From an uncultured Oscillospiraceae bacterium (GTDB taxonomy: Bacteria; Bacillota; Clostridia; Oscillospirales; Oscillospiraceae), in the NCBI GenBank assembly GCA_944386995.1, contig CALXDF010000186.1, positions 1 to 32,657 on the forward strand: a stretch of 32,657 nucleotides of DNA, written 5' to 3'. Under the pieces are notes generated by a model, which did not search any database, was not told the origin of the DNA, and saw only the letters and a program-made list of their open reading frames with translations. Every line of letters begins with the position of its first letter. The first letter of the stretch is position 1. Shown in pieces: positions 1 through 9,110 of this stretch. Made by a program: the position numbers and the translations under genes.

Positions 1-1
1 C

Positions 2-1210
2 ACGGAGACGGAGACCCTCAACTCCATGGTGCCCCTGTGGCAGCGCCCCAAGAAGGACGTGACGCAGGAGGAGTACGACCGGTTCTATCAGGACAAGTTC
101 GGCGACTTTGAGAAGCCCCTGGCCACCATCACGGTGGATGCCGAGGGGACGGTCAGCTACAAGGCCCTGCTGTTCATCCCCGGCCGCACCCCCTATGACT
201 TCTATACCCGGGACTATGAGAAGGGCCTGCAGCTCTACTCCAGCGGCGTACTGATCATGGACAAGTGCGGTGACCTGCTGCCCGAGCATTTCCGCTTTGT
301 GAAGGGCGTAGTGGACACCCCGGATGTATCCCTGAATATCTCCCGGGAGCTGCTGCAGCACACCCGGCAGCTGAAGGTGATCTCCACCAACCTGGAAAAG
401 AAAATTAAGGCGGAGCTGAGCCGCCTCCAGAAGGACGACGCCGAAAAGTACGAAAAATTCTGGAACGCCTTTGGCCGCAACATAAAATATGGTGTGGTCT
501 CCGACTACGGCGTCCACAAGGATCTGCTGCTGGACCTGCTGATGTTCCACTCCTCCCATGACGACAAGCTCACCAGCTTGGCCCAGTACAAGGAGCGGAT
601 GGCAGAGGACCAGGAGTTCATCTACTACGCCGTGGGAGAGGATACCGGGAAGCTGAGCAAGCTGCCCCAGGCGGAACGGATTTTGGACAAAGGGTATGAG
701 ATCCTCTACCTCACCGAGGATGTGGACGAGTTCTGCATGCAGACCATCGGCGAGTATGAGGGCAAAAAGCTGAAGTCCATTGATGACGAGGATGCCCTCC
801 CCGAGAGCGAGGAGGAAAAGAAAGCCGCCGAGGAGAAGGCCGAGGAGGCCAAGGACGTGCTGTCCTTCCTGAAGGAGACTCTGGGGAACAAGATCTCCGA
901 CGCCCGGATCTCCAAGATCCTCAAGAGCCATCCGGTCTGTATGACTGCCGACGGCCCGGTGAGCCTGGAGATGGAGAAGTACTTCAAGCGCACCGGCAAT
1001 GAGATGATGGCCGGCATGTCCGCCCAGCGGGTGCTGGAGCTGAATCCGGACAGCGATGCCTTTGCCGCCTTGAAACGGGCGGTGGAGAACGACAAGGAGC
1101 TGGCCAAGAAATATGCCGAGCTGCTCTACTGTCAGGCTCTGCTGATTGCGGACCTGCCCTTGGAGGATCCCTCCGCTTACACCGACCTGGTGTGCAGCCT
1201 GATGAAATAA
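2..1210 (+). CDS. htpG: Chaperone HtpG (Hsp90 family), 3' part
   Basis: The reading frame is open from the window edge, so the gene starts upstream and about 402 residues are visible of the 620-640 usual for HtpG. HtpG is the cytoplasmic bacterial Hsp90, an ATP-dependent dimeric chaperone for partly folded clients. The visible part opens in the middle-domain signature (LNSMVPLWQRPKKDVTQEEYDRFY, given here as LNSMVPLW then RPK and EEYDRFY) and continues through GVVDTPDVSLNISRELLQ, both typical of HtpG. The acidic stretch around position 800-850 is the usual charged linker before the C-terminal dimerisation domain. The N-terminal ATPase domain lies outside the window. It is followed by a strong hairpin and is not linked to the convergent purine operon. 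The ATG at 26 is only an internal Met. Identification is secure. Confidence 0.95.
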   Translation, partial: TETETLNSMVPLWQRPKKDVTQEEYDRFYQDKFGDFEKPLATITVDAEGTVSYKALLFIPGRTPYDFYTRDYEKGLQLYSSGVLIMDKCGDLLPEHFRFVKGVVDTPDVSLNISRELLQHTRQLKVISTNLEKKIKAELSRLQKDDAEKYEKFWNAFGRNIKYGVVSDYGVHKDLLLDLLMFHSSHDDKLTSLAQYKERMAEDQEFIYYAVGEDTGKLSKLPQAERILDKGYEILYLTEDVDEFCMQTIGEYEGKKLKSIDDEDALPESEEEKKAAEEKAEEAKDVLSFLKETLGNKISDARISKILKSHPVCMTADGPVSLEMEKYFKRTGNEMMAGMSAQRVLELNPDSDAFAALKRAVENDKELAKKYAELLYCQALLIADLPLEDPSAYTDLVCSLMK

Positions 1211-1215
1211 AGCCG

Positions 1216-1248
1216 CTGCCGGCAAAGGGAAAATCCCTTTGCCGGCAG
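1216..1248 (+). terminator. Terminator-like hairpin after htpG
   Basis: A perfect 15-bp stem (1216-1230 with 1234-1248) with an AAA loop begins 5 bases after the htpG stop codon. The T tract after it is weak (ATTCTTT), so termination may rely on stem strength or on the second hairpin downstream. Confidence 0.75.
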
Positions 1249-1290
1249 ATTCTTTAGTAAAAAGGTCTCGATCCCCACAAAAAAATCCGA

Positions 1291-1323
1291 GGGTGCGTGC
1301 GCTGAACACTGGCGCACGCACCC
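1291..1323. terminator. Bidirectional terminator between htpG and purL
   Basis: A perfect 12-bp stem (1291-1302 with 1312-1323) and a 9-nt loop. On the plus strand it is followed by TTTTCTGTTCT. On the minus strand, seven T residues start about 5 nt after the stem. It can therefore serve both htpG and the convergent purine operon. A second small hairpin (GAGGGG/CCCCTC, 1342-1360) lies between it and the purL stop. Confidence 0.75.
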
Positions 1324-1384
1324 TTTTCTGTTCTCTTTGGAGAGGGGTTCGGCTCCCCTCACCCCTTCTCTTGTTACCGGCTGA

Positions 1385-4300
1385 TCAGCGGAAGTACTTG
1401 GCGGCACTGCGGAACAGGCCCATCTCGTAGTTGCCGGGTACGTTGCGATACAGGTCCTCCCCCACCCGCTCGCTGTGTCCCATCTTCCCCAGGACCCGGC
1501 CGTCGGGGCTGGTGATCCCCTCGATGGCCCAGAGGGAGCCGTTGGGATTGAAACTGGTGTCCATCGTCGGCGCCCCGGAGAGGTCCACGTACTGGGTAGC
1601 GATCTGCCCGTTGTCCCGCAGCTGCTCCAGCATGGCCTGGGAGGCGATGAAGCGGCCCTCGCCGTGGGAGATGGGGACGCTGTAGACCTCCCCTACGGCC
1701 GTTTCCATGAGCCAGGGAGATTGGTTGGTACACACACGGGTGCGCACGATGGAGGACTGGTGGCGGCCGATGGTGTTATAAGTCAACGTGGGACAAGTAT
1801 CGTCTGTCTCCACGATCCTGCCAAAGGGCACCAGCCCCAGTTTGATCAACGCCTGGAATCCGTTGCAGATCCCCAGCATCAGGCCGTCCCGATTCTGGAG
1901 CAGGTCGTGGACCGCATCCGTGAGACGGGGGTTGCGGAAGAAGGAGGCAATGAATTTACCGGAGCCATCCGGCTCATCACCGCCGGAGAAACCGCCGGGG
2001 AGTACAATAATCTGGGCCCGCTGGATGGCGCTCTCCAGCTCCAGGGCAGACTGGAGCAGAGCCTCCCGGCTGAGATTGCGCACCACCACGACCTCCGCAT
2101 CCATTCCCGCCTCCAGGCAGGCCCGGGCGGTGTCGTACTCGCAGTTGGTGCCCGGGAATACCGGGATCACCACCCGTGGCCGGGAGGTCTTGTGGCCGCA
2201 GGATGCGCCGCCCCCTTTGTTCCAGGTGATGCTCTCCACCGTCTCCGCCGTGCCGGCCTTTGTCGGGTAGACCTTCTCCAGGACCCCCTCATTGAGCGAG
2301 AGCAGCTCGTCGATGGAAGCGCTGTCATAGCCCAGGTCCACTACCGGCTCCCGGGTCGTCTGCCCGATCACCTTGGCGCAGGGCCGGTCCACCGCCTCCG
2401 TGACCTCGGCCACAATGGCGCCGGGACACAGCAGATCCCATGCCACCTCTTGCTGGCCGGAGCAGAATCCCACTCTGTTTCCGAAAGACATCTTCATCAC
2501 TGCCTCGGCGATGCCGTTCTCCACCGCCCAGGCCGCCTTTACCTTTCCCTGACGGTGGAGTTCCAGAAAGGTGTCCCATGCGTCCTTCTGGGCCTGGGGC
2601 GTCTCGTCTGCCGGTGCGAACAGGACCACCGGATGGCCGGTCTCCTTGAATTCGGGGGACAGCACCTCTCCGGCTTTCACCGGGGCGATGGCAAAGGAGA
2701 TCAGCGTAGGCGGTACATCCAGGTCCAGGAAGGAACCGGACATGGAATCCTTGCCGCCGATGGCCGCAACGCCCAGATCCAACTGGGCATCCAGAGCCCC
2801 CAGCAGAGCGGCAAAGGGCTTGCCCCACCGCTCCGGATCGGTGCGCAGCTTTTCAAAGAACTCCTGAAGGGTCAGATAGGCCCCGCGATAATCTGCACCG
2901 GCGGCCACCAGCTTGGCCACCGAGGTCACCACGCTGCTGTAGGCCCCGGCATAGGGATCCACGGACATCTGATCCGGGTCAAAGCCCCAGGCCATGACAC
3001 TGGCCTGATCGGTGTGCTGGTCCGGCTGTACCGGCAGCAGGGCCGCCATGGCCTGGGCCGGGGTGCGCTGCCGTTTCCCGCCGAAGGGCATCAGGACACT
3101 CCCCGCACCGATGGTGCCGTCGAACCGCTCGGTAAGGCCCCGGCGGCTGGCGCATTTGAGGCTCCCGGCCATCTCCCGCAGGGAGGCAAACTGTTCCTTT
3201 CCCAGGGCGGTGCGGTCCCGCCCGTCCACCCGGACCCGGGCGTGCTTCACCGCGCCGTTGGTGTTCAGGAACGCCCGGCTGAGATCCGCCACCCGCTGTC
3301 CCCGCCAGGTCATCACCATCCGCGGACTCTCGGTGACCGTGGCCACCGGATAAGCCTCCAGATTCTCCCGGCCAGCAGCGGCGATGAAGGCGTCCACATC
3401 CTCCCGGGCCACCACCACAGCCATGCGCTCCTGGCTCTCAGAGATGGCCAGTTCCGTGCCGTCCAGGCCGTCGTACTTTTTACGCACCGCATCCAGATCA
3501 ATCGCCAGGCCGTCGGCCAGCTCCCCGATGGCCACGGACACGCCGCCGGCGCCGAAGTCGTTGCAGCGCTTGATCATCTTGGTCACATCGGAGCTGCGGA
3601 ACAGCCGCTGGATCTTCCGCTCCTCCGGAGCGTTGCCCTTCTGCACCTCGCTGGCCATGGTGGTCAGAGACGTGAGGTTATGGCTCTTGGAGGAGCCGGT
3701 GGCTCCGCCGATGCCATCCCGGCCGGTGCGGCCCCCCAGGAGGATCACCACATCCCCCGGTGCCGGGCACTCCCGGCGGACGTTCTCCGCAGGCGCGGCC
3801 CCCACCACCGCGCCGCACTCCAGGTGCTTGGCGATGTAGCCGGGGTGATAGACCTCCGCCACATGGCCCGTGGCAAGGCCGATCTGGTTGCCGTAGGAGC
3901 TGTACCCGGCGGCAGCGGTCACCGCCAGCTTCCGCTGGGGCAGTTTCCCCTCCAGCGTCTCGGCAAAGGGCACCCGCGGGTCGCCGCAGCCGGTCAGGCG
4001 CATGGCCTGATGGACATAGGCCCGGCCGCTGAGAGGGTCCCGGATGCACCCGCCGATGCAGGTGGCCGCACCGCCGAAGGGCTCGATCTCTGTGGGATGG
4101 TTGTGGGTCTCATTTTTGAACATCAGGAGCCAGTCCTGCTCCTCCCCGTCCACCTGGGCGGGCACATGGATGGAGCAGGCGTTGATCTCCTCGCTCTCAT
4201 CAAGATTGGTGAGGGCGCCCCGCTTTTTCAGAACCTTGGTGCCAAGCGTGGCAATATCCATCAGCGTCTGGGGCCGGGTGGATGCCTTTTCCTCCCCATA

Positions 4301-5077
4301 GACCTCCACCCGGGCGGCCAGATACCGGTCATAGGCGGCGCGCACCGCCTCGTCGCCGATATCCACAGCGTCGATATGGGTGGAGAAGGTGGTGTGGCGG
4401 CAGTGGTCGGACCAGTAGGTGTCCACAACACGCACCTCGGTGACCGTGGGATCCCGTTTCTCCTCGTCCCGGAAGTAGGCCTGGAGAAATTTCAGGTCAT
4501 CCAGATCCATAGCAAGTCCCATGCTGCCCAGCAGATCCTGCAAACCGCCCTCATCCAGAGCCGTAAAGCCCTCAATCACCGCAACCGGAGGCGGTGCGCC
4601 GTGGGTGCGGACCAGGGTCTCCGGCTTCTCCGGAGAGGCCTCACGGCTCTCCACGGGGTTGATCACATAGCCGCGGATCTTGTCCAGGTCCTCTTCGCTG
4701 AGTACTCCTTCGAGAACATAGACCTTGGCATAAGCCACAAGAGGACGCTCCACGTCCGCCAGCAGCTGGATGCACTGGGCACAGGAGTCAGCCCGCTGGT
4801 CAAACTGCCCGGGCAGGGCCTCCACAGCCAGGATCCTGTGAGGTGTCTGGGGGGCCGGGAAGGTCTCGTCATACAGCACATCCACCTGGGGCTCGGAGAA
4901 CACCACACCCTTGGCCCGTTCGTATACATCCTGATCAATCTGATCCACATCGTAGCGGTTCAGGATGCGGATCCCCGTCAGGTTCTCCACACCCAGGAAT
5001 CCCCGCAGGTCGCCCAGGAGATTCTCCGCCTCGGGGCTGAGTCCCGGCTTTTTCTCCACATAGATACGATAGACCAT
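1385..5077 (-). CDS. purL: Phosphoribosylformylglycinamidine synthase, single-chain clostridial type
   Basis: Converts FGAR, glutamine and ATP to FGAM, step 4 of purine synthesis, in the cytoplasm. The 1230-residue protein carries a PurS-like N-terminal region, two AIRS-type catalytic halves (FKNETHNHPTEIEPFGG motif around residue 320) and a C-terminal class I glutaminase. In the glutaminase, the nucleophile Cys is in GICNGFQ near residue 1071 and the His/Glu pair is in SHGEGRF. This one-chain layout matches the clostridial/proteobacterial form rather than the Bacillus PurS/PurQ/PurL trio, so no separate purS or purQ is needed. I chose the ATG at 5077 over a TTG one codon upstream because it overlaps the purD stop as TGATG and follows GGAGGG. 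It is the last gene of the operon. Confidence 0.97.
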   Translation of the reverse strand: MVYRIYVEKKPGLSPEAENLLGDLRGFLGVENLTGIRILNRYDVDQIDQDVYERAKGVVFSEPQVDVLYDETFPAPQTPHRILAVEALPGQFDQRADSCAQCIQLLADVERPLVAYAKVYVLEGVLSEEDLDKIRGYVINPVESREASPEKPETLVRTHGAPPPVAVIEGFTALDEGGLQDLLGSMGLAMDLDDLKFLQAYFRDEEKRDPTVTEVRVVDTYWSDHCRHTTFSTHIDAVDIGDEAVRAAYDRYLAARVEVYGEEKASTRPQTLMDIATLGTKVLKKRGALTNLDESEEINACSIHVPAQVDGEEQDWLLMFKNETHNHPTEIEPFGGAATCIGGCIRDPLSGRAYVHQAMRLTGCGDPRVPFAETLEGKLPQRKLAVTAAAGYSSYGNQIGLATGHVAEVYHPGYIAKHLECGAVVGAAPAENVRRECPAPGDVVILLGGRTGRDGIGGATGSSKSHNLTSLTTMASEVQKGNAPEERKIQRLFRSSDVTKMIKRCNDFGAGGVSVAIGELADGLAIDLDAVRKKYDGLDGTELAISESQERMAVVVAREDVDAFIAAAGRENLEAYPVATVTESPRMVMTWRGQRVADLSRAFLNTNGAVKHARVRVDGRDRTALGKEQFASLREMAGSLKCASRRGLTERFDGTIGAGSVLMPFGGKRQRTPAQAMAALLPVQPDQHTDQASVMAWGFDPDQMSVDPYAGAYSSVVTSVAKLVAAGADYRGAYLTLQEFFEKLRTDPERWGKPFAALLGALDAQLDLGVAAIGGKDSMSGSFLDLDVPPTLISFAIAPVKAGEVLSPEFKETGHPVVLFAPADETPQAQKDAWDTFLELHRQGKVKAAWAVENGIAEAVMKMSFGNRVGFCSGQQEVAWDLLCPGAIVAEVTEAVDRPCAKVIGQTTREPVVDLGYDSASIDELLSLNEGVLEKVYPTKAGTAETVESITWNKGGGASCGHKTSRPRVVIPVFPGTNCEYDTARACLEAGMDAEVVVVRNLSREALLQSALELESAIQRAQIIVLPGGFSGGDEPDGSGKFIASFFRNPRLTDAVHDLLQNRDGLMLGICNGFQALIKLGLVPFGRIVETDDTCPTLTYNTIGRHQSSIVRTRVCTNQSPWLMETAVGEVYSVPISHGEGRFIASQAMLEQLRDNGQIATQYVDLSGAPTMDTSFNPNGSLWAIEGITSPDGRVLGKMGHSERVGEDLYRNVPGNYEMGLFRSAAKYFR

Positions 5078-6357
5078 CAACGGTTCCCTCCCTTTCCGGC
5101 GGCCAGCGCCCGCTGGCCGATGTCGGAGCGGCAGTAGGCATTGTCAAAATGGATGCGCCCGGCCAGATCATAGGCCCCGGCAATGGCGCTCTCCAGCGTG
5201 TCCGCCACAACAGCGGCACCCACGACACGGCCGCCATTGGTTTTCAGGACACCGTCTTCCATGGCCGCACCCGCCACGTAGATGTACTCATTCTCTTTTG
5301 TTTTAGGCAGTGTTAAGGAAAATCCCTTTTCATACTTTGTGGGGTATCCACGGGAGGCCAGCACCACGCAGCAGGCGTTTCCGTCTCTCCATTTGACTTC
5401 GCTTTCCGCCAGTTTTCCCTCCGCCGTCGCCTTCATGATGGTCAGCAGATCGCTCTCCAGCAGGGGCAGCACCACCTGGGTCTCCGGATCCCCAAAGCGG
5501 CAGTTGTACTCGATGACCTTGGGGCCGTCGGCTGTCAGCATCAGGCCGAAATACAGGCACCCCCGAAAGGGACGGCCCTCGGCCTTCATGGCCCGGATGG
5601 TGGGCAGGAAAATGGTATCCATGCAGGTCTGTGCGATCTCCGGGGTATAGTAGGGGTTGGGTGCCACAGTGCCCATGCCCCCGGTATTGAGGCCCCGGTC
5701 TCCGTCCAGAGCCCGCTTGTGATCCATAGAGGACACCATGGGTACCAGGGTCTCCCCATCGGTGAAACTGAGGACAGACACCTCCGGCCCGGTGAGGAAC
5801 TCCTCGATCACCACCTGACTCCCGGCCTGTCCGAACACCTTGTCCTCCATCATGGAGCGGAGAGCGTCCCGGGCCTCCTGCCGGGTCTGGGCGATGATGA
5901 CGCCCTTCCCCAGTGCCAGCCCATCGGCCTTTACCACTGTTGGGATGGGACAGGTCTCCACATACTGGAGCGCCGCCTTCAAATCGGTGAACACCTCATA
6001 CCGGGCAGTTGGGATCCCATACTTCTTCATAAGCTGTTTGGCAAAAACTTTGCTGCCCTCGATCATGGCGGCCTTCTGGGTGGGGCCGAAGCAGGGGATG
6101 CCGACAGCGTTCAGGGCATCTACCGCCCCCAGCACCAGGGGATCGTCCGGGGCCACGACAGCGAAGTCCACCGGATGGGTCTTTGCAAAGTCTACGATGG
6201 AAGGAACGTCTTTGGCGGCGATATCCACACAGGTCCCCTCCCCTGCCATACCGCCGTTGCCTGGGAGGACATAAACAGTCTCCACTTCCGGATTTTCCCG
6301 GAGCTTTTGGAGGATGGCGTGTTCCCGGCCGCCGGAGCCGACGAGCAGAATGTTCAT
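5077..6357 (-). CDS. purD: Phosphoribosylamine-glycine ligase (GAR synthetase)
   Basis: Joins glycine to phosphoribosylamine using ATP, the second step of IMP synthesis. The 426-residue length is typical. The protein opens with the nucleotide-binding signature MNILLVGSGGREHAI, has an ATP-grasp core (VVKADGLALGKGVI) and the GNR-type end usual for PurD, including the metal-binding stretch VIEYNCRFGDPETQ. The ATG at 6357 is preferred over an upstream in-frame codon at 6381 because it begins the conserved fold and has AGAGG six bases upstream. Its TGA stop shares one base with the purL start, implying translational coupling. A 209-bp spacer with repeats separates it from the gene upstream. Confidence 0.97.
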   Translation of the reverse strand: MNILLVGSGGREHAILQKLRENPEVETVYVLPGNGGMAGEGTCVDIAAKDVPSIVDFAKTHPVDFAVVAPDDPLVLGAVDALNAVGIPCFGPTQKAAMIEGSKVFAKQLMKKYGIPTARYEVFTDLKAALQYVETCPIPTVVKADGLALGKGVIIAQTRQEARDALRSMMEDKVFGQAGSQVVIEEFLTGPEVSVLSFTDGETLVPMVSSMDHKRALDGDRGLNTGGMGTVAPNPYYTPEIAQTCMDTIFLPTIRAMKAEGRPFRGCLYFGLMLTADGPKVIEYNCRFGDPETQVVLPLLESDLLTIMKATAEGKLAESEVKWRDGNACCVVLASRGYPTKYEKGFSLTLPKTKENEYIYVAGAAMEDGVLKTNGGRVVGAAVVADTLESAIAGAYDLAGRIHFDNAYCRSDIGQRALAAGKGGNR

Positions 6358-6430
6358 AAGCAACCTCTTTTTCTTATACAAATAAAGGGTATTGGTTCCA
6401 ATGGCGGACAGAAACCCCTATCCGTCTGAC

Positions 6431-6524
6431 AGCGCCGCAAAGCCGCCGCTATAGCATTTTTGGCAGGACGTTTGCCTGCCAAAAATGCATTGACTCGAAT
6501 GCCCAGAGCGCCGCAAAGCCGCCG
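6431..6524. repeat. 18-bp direct repeats flanking a 14-bp stem hairpin in the purD upstream spacer
   Basis: The 209-bp spacer 6358-6566 holds no gene that I can support. It carries two identical 18-bp copies of AGCGCCGCAAAGCCGCCG at 6431-6448 and 6507-6524. Between them is a perfect 14-bp inverted repeat (6454-6467 with 6475-6488) around a 7-nt loop. The stem contains five A or T residues but has no following T run on the minus strand, so it is not a classical terminator. It may be a dispersed intergenic repeat or an RNA processing or stability element within the operon. Confidence 0.7.
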
Positions 6525-6566
6525 ACTGACGCTGTTTTGAGAGAGAGGGTCCTCCCCCTCCATTGT

Positions 6567-7751
6567 TTAGTGGTGGAACAGGCGCATGCCGGTGAAGGCC
6601 ATGACCATGTCATAGTCGTCACACTTTTCGATGACCAGGTCGTCCCGGATGGAGCCGCCGGGCTGGGCTACATACCGTACGCCGCTGCGCCGGGCCCGCT
6701 CGATACTGTCCGGGAAGGGGAAGAATGCATCGCTGCCCAGGGCCACATTGGTATTGTTGGCCACCCAGGTGCGTTTCTCAAAGTCGGACAGGGGCTGGGG
6801 ACGGCTGGTGAAATACTTCTGCCAGTTGCCCTCGGCACACACATCCTCCTCATTGCCGTTGATATAGCCGTCGATGACATTGTCCCGCTCGGGGCGGCCC
6901 AGATCCGGACGGAACGGCAGGTTCAGCACCTTGCTGTGCTGGCGCAGGCGCCAGGTATCCGCCTTATTGCCCGCCAGACGGGTACAGTGGATGCGGCTCT
7001 GCTGGCCTGCGCCCACGCCGATGGCCTGGCCATCCACAGCGAAACAGACGGAGTTGGACTGGGTGTATTTCAGCGTAATGAGGGCCACAATCAGATCCCG
7101 CACAGCGCTGTCGGGCAGGTTCTTGTTGTTGGTAACAATGTTGCTCAGCAGCGCCCGGTCAATCTTAAAGTTATTGCGTCCCTGCTCAAAGGTGATACCG
7201 AAGATCTCTCGGGTCTCCTTAGGATCCGGGACATACCCCGCCTCGATCTGCACCACGTTGTAGTTGCCCTTGCGCTTGGTTTTCAGAATCTCCAGGGCCT
7301 CGTCGGTGTAGCCGGGGGCAATAACACCGTCGGACACCTCCCGCTTGATGAGGTTAGCGGTGGCAGCGTCACATACATCGCTGAGCGCCACCCAGTCGCC
7401 GAAGGAACAGAGCCGGTCGGTGCCTCTTGCACGGGCATACGCACAGGCCAGGGGGCTGTCATCCAGATCCGGCACGTCGTCCACAAAACAGGCCCTCTTC
7501 AGGTCACGGCTCAGTGGCAGGCCCACAGCAGCGCTGGTGGGGCTCACATGCTTGAAGGAGGTGGCGGCAGGCATATTCAAGGCATCCTTCAGTTCCTTCA
7601 CCAACTGCCAGGAGTTGAAGGCGTCCATGAAGTTGATATAGCCGGGTTTCCCGTTCAGGACGGCCAGAGGCAGATCACCGCCGTCGCGCATAAAGATGCG
7701 GGCAGGTTTCTGGTTGGGGTTGCAGCCGTACTTCAGTTCCAGTTCATTCAT
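6567..7751 (-). CDS. Stand-alone AICAR formyltransferase (PurH C-terminal type)
   Basis: Transfers the formyl group of 10-formyl-tetrahydrofolate to AICAR, giving FAICAR, the next-to-last step to IMP. The 394-residue protein begins directly with MNELELKYGCNPNQKPA, the start of the AICAR transformylase domain. It lacks the roughly 190-residue N-terminal IMP cyclohydrolase (MGS-fold) domain present in standard bifunctional PurH (about 510-530 residues). The HCTRLAGNK region and the C-terminal FFPFPDSIE...GVRYVAQPGGSIRD region are conserved transformylase segments. The start at 7751 has GGAAGGAG upstream. It begins 4 bases after the PurO-type cyclohydrolase gene ends, so the two supply the two PurH activities as separate proteins. 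Such free-standing forms exist in other anaerobes; I leave the symbol blank because naming varies (purH or purV). Confidence 0.93.
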   Translation of the reverse strand: MNELELKYGCNPNQKPARIFMRDGGDLPLAVLNGKPGYINFMDAFNSWQLVKELKDALNMPAATSFKHVSPTSAAVGLPLSRDLKRACFVDDVPDLDDSPLACAYARARGTDRLCSFGDWVALSDVCDAATANLIKREVSDGVIAPGYTDEALEILKTKRKGNYNVVQIEAGYVPDPKETREIFGITFEQGRNNFKIDRALLSNIVTNNKNLPDSAVRDLIVALITLKYTQSNSVCFAVDGQAIGVGAGQQSRIHCTRLAGNKADTWRLRQHSKVLNLPFRPDLGRPERDNVIDGYINGNEEDVCAEGNWQKYFTSRPQPLSDFEKRTWVANNTNVALGSDAFFPFPDSIERARRSGVRYVAQPGGSIRDDLVIEKCDDYDMVMAFTGMRLFHH

Positions 7752-7755
7752 GGTT

Positions 7756-8508
7756 TCACTTCTCCTTCCAGATCGATATTTTCGGCGCACTGCTGGTGCG
7801 GCCGGTATGCTTGTTGATAATCACCGTCTCAGGGAATCCATTGCGCAGGTCAATATACTGGACAAACAGAGACACCTTGTTCTCACTGTTGAGGCTTTCC
7901 CAGAGCTGTGTTGCCAGTTCCTCGGCGCTGTCCGCCTCAATGGACACCAGAATCGGCTCCCCGGCAAAGGAGGGCAGTGGGTTGCCATCCCCCTGATAGG
8001 TGCTGATGAAGTGGCCTGTGTCCGCACGGAAGGTGTACTCAAAGAACTGCCGGTCACAGATGCCTCCGCCGCAGCCCGCCTTCAGGATCGACAGTTTGTA
8101 GTTGCCGTTGCGCGCCAAAAGGCCGGAGATGCGGGGGGTGTAGTTGGGGGCATCCGGCTCAAACTCCCGGGTGCGCAGGGCATCGGCAAAAGTCTTGCCC
8201 TCCAGGAGGAAATCCCGGATAGTATCCGTCTGGTCGCCATTGGTCACTACAATCCGTTTCCCCACCATCCGGACAGGGTGGTAGATGATCAGGGAGGGAT
8301 CCGTCATTTTGCTCTCATCAAAAGCTCGGGTGCGGATGCCGTCCTCCGTGGCCTCAAAGACCCGGTTGCGGCTGTTTTCGCTGCGGCCCATGATCCAGTA
8401 GGCGATCACTGCGGCGTTGGCGCCGGAGCGGTATCGGTTGCCGATCACGATGCCCCGGCCGGGGTAGGGATTAGCGGAGAGCAGCTGCATCAAATTCTGT
8501 CGTTCCAT
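7756..8508 (-). CDS. purO: IMP cyclohydrolase, PurO-like (archaeal-type family)
   Basis: Predicted to close the ring of FAICAR to IMP, the last step of purine synthesis. The 250-residue protein resembles the PurO-like IMP cyclohydrolase family, first known from methanogens and unrelated to the PurH N-terminal domain. Recognisable segments are NPYPGRGIVIG near the N-terminus, the VFEATEDGIRTRAFDES region, and a central NYTPRISGLL block. Context supports the call: the next gene is an AICAR formyltransferase lacking its cyclohydrolase domain. The ATG at 8508 has AAAGGA upstream and overlaps the purN end by 19 bases. The longer in-frame extension to 8574 runs into purN coding sequence and is Arg-rich nonsense. 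Family assignment is from memory of conserved segments, not a search. Confidence 0.88.
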   Translation of the reverse strand: MERQNLMQLLSANPYPGRGIVIGNRYRSGANAAVIAYWIMGRSENSRNRVFEATEDGIRTRAFDESKMTDPSLIIYHPVRMVGKRIVVTNGDQTDTIRDFLLEGKTFADALRTREFEPDAPNYTPRISGLLARNGNYKLSILKAGCGGGICDRQFFEYTFRADTGHFISTYQGDGNPLPSFAGEPILVSIEADSAEELATQLWESLNSENKVSLFVQYIDLRNGFPETVIINKHTGRTSSAPKISIWKEK

Positions 8509-9110
8509 GTCGTTTTTCCTTTCTCCACAAGTTCCCGGGCTACCTGCTCGGCGGCGGCGGGAAGCAGTTTCCACTCGGCCTGCTCCATCACGCGGTGCTG
8601 CAAGGTCTCCGGAGTATCTCCAGGCAGGATGTCCACCGCCTTCTGGGCAATAATCTTTCCCCCGTCGGGGATAGCGTTAACAAAATGGACAGTCGCGCCT
8701 GTAACTTTCACGCCGTAGTCCAGGGCGGCCTGGTGAACCTTCAGGCCGTAGAATCCCTTTCCGCAGAAGGATGGAATCAGGGAGGGGTGGATATTGATGA
8801 TCGGCTTTCCAAAGGTCTCGATGAAGTCCCCGGAGAGGATGCCCAGGAACCCCGCCAGCACCACCATGTCGATCTCATAGGCGGTCAGCGCTTTTTGCAC
8901 CCGCTCCTCGAAGCCCGGTTCCCTCCGCGGGATCACAGCGCAGGCGATATCGTGGCACTGGGCCCGCTCAATGGCACCGATGCCGGCTTTGTCTGCCACC
9001 ACCAGGCTCAGCACGCCGTGGGGCAGCTCCCCCCGGGCCTGACAATCAATCAGCGCCTGGAGGTTGGTACCGCCGCCGGAAACCAGGACAGCGATCCGTG
9101 CCCTCAGCAT
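8490..9110 (-). CDS. purN: Phosphoribosylglycinamide formyltransferase (folate-dependent)
   Basis: Uses 10-formyl-tetrahydrofolate to formylate GAR, step 3 of the pathway. The 206-residue length is typical. The N-terminal [17 protein letters not shown] is the GART phosphate-binding loop. The catalytic Asn-His-Asp set is visible: [11 protein letters not shown] holds Asn and His, and the Asp lies in the GDTPETL region, with [11 protein letters not shown] before it. The start overlaps the purM stop by 7 bases and the 3' end overlaps the cyclohydrolase start by 19 bases, so translation of the three genes is probably coupled. The ribosome binding site inside purM (GGTGG close to the ATG) is weak, consistent with coupling. 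Confidence 0.97.
   Translation of the reverse strand: MLRARIAVLVSGGGTNLQALIDCQARGELPHGVLSLVVADKAGIGAIERAQCHDIACAVIPRREPGFEERVQKALTAYEIDMVVLAGFLGILSGDFIETFGKPIINIHPSLIPSFCGKGFYGLKVHQAALDYGVKVTGATVHFVNAIPDGGKIIAQKAVDILPGDTPETLQHRVMEQAEWKLLPAAAEQVARELVEKGKTTWNDRI

Noticed and set aside
1475..5137. Very long plus-strand open frame (about 1220 codons) antisense to purL
   Set aside because: It mirrors the purL codons; the translation is rich in Gly, His, Arg and Leu with no recognisable domain. Such antisense frames are common in GC-rich genes.
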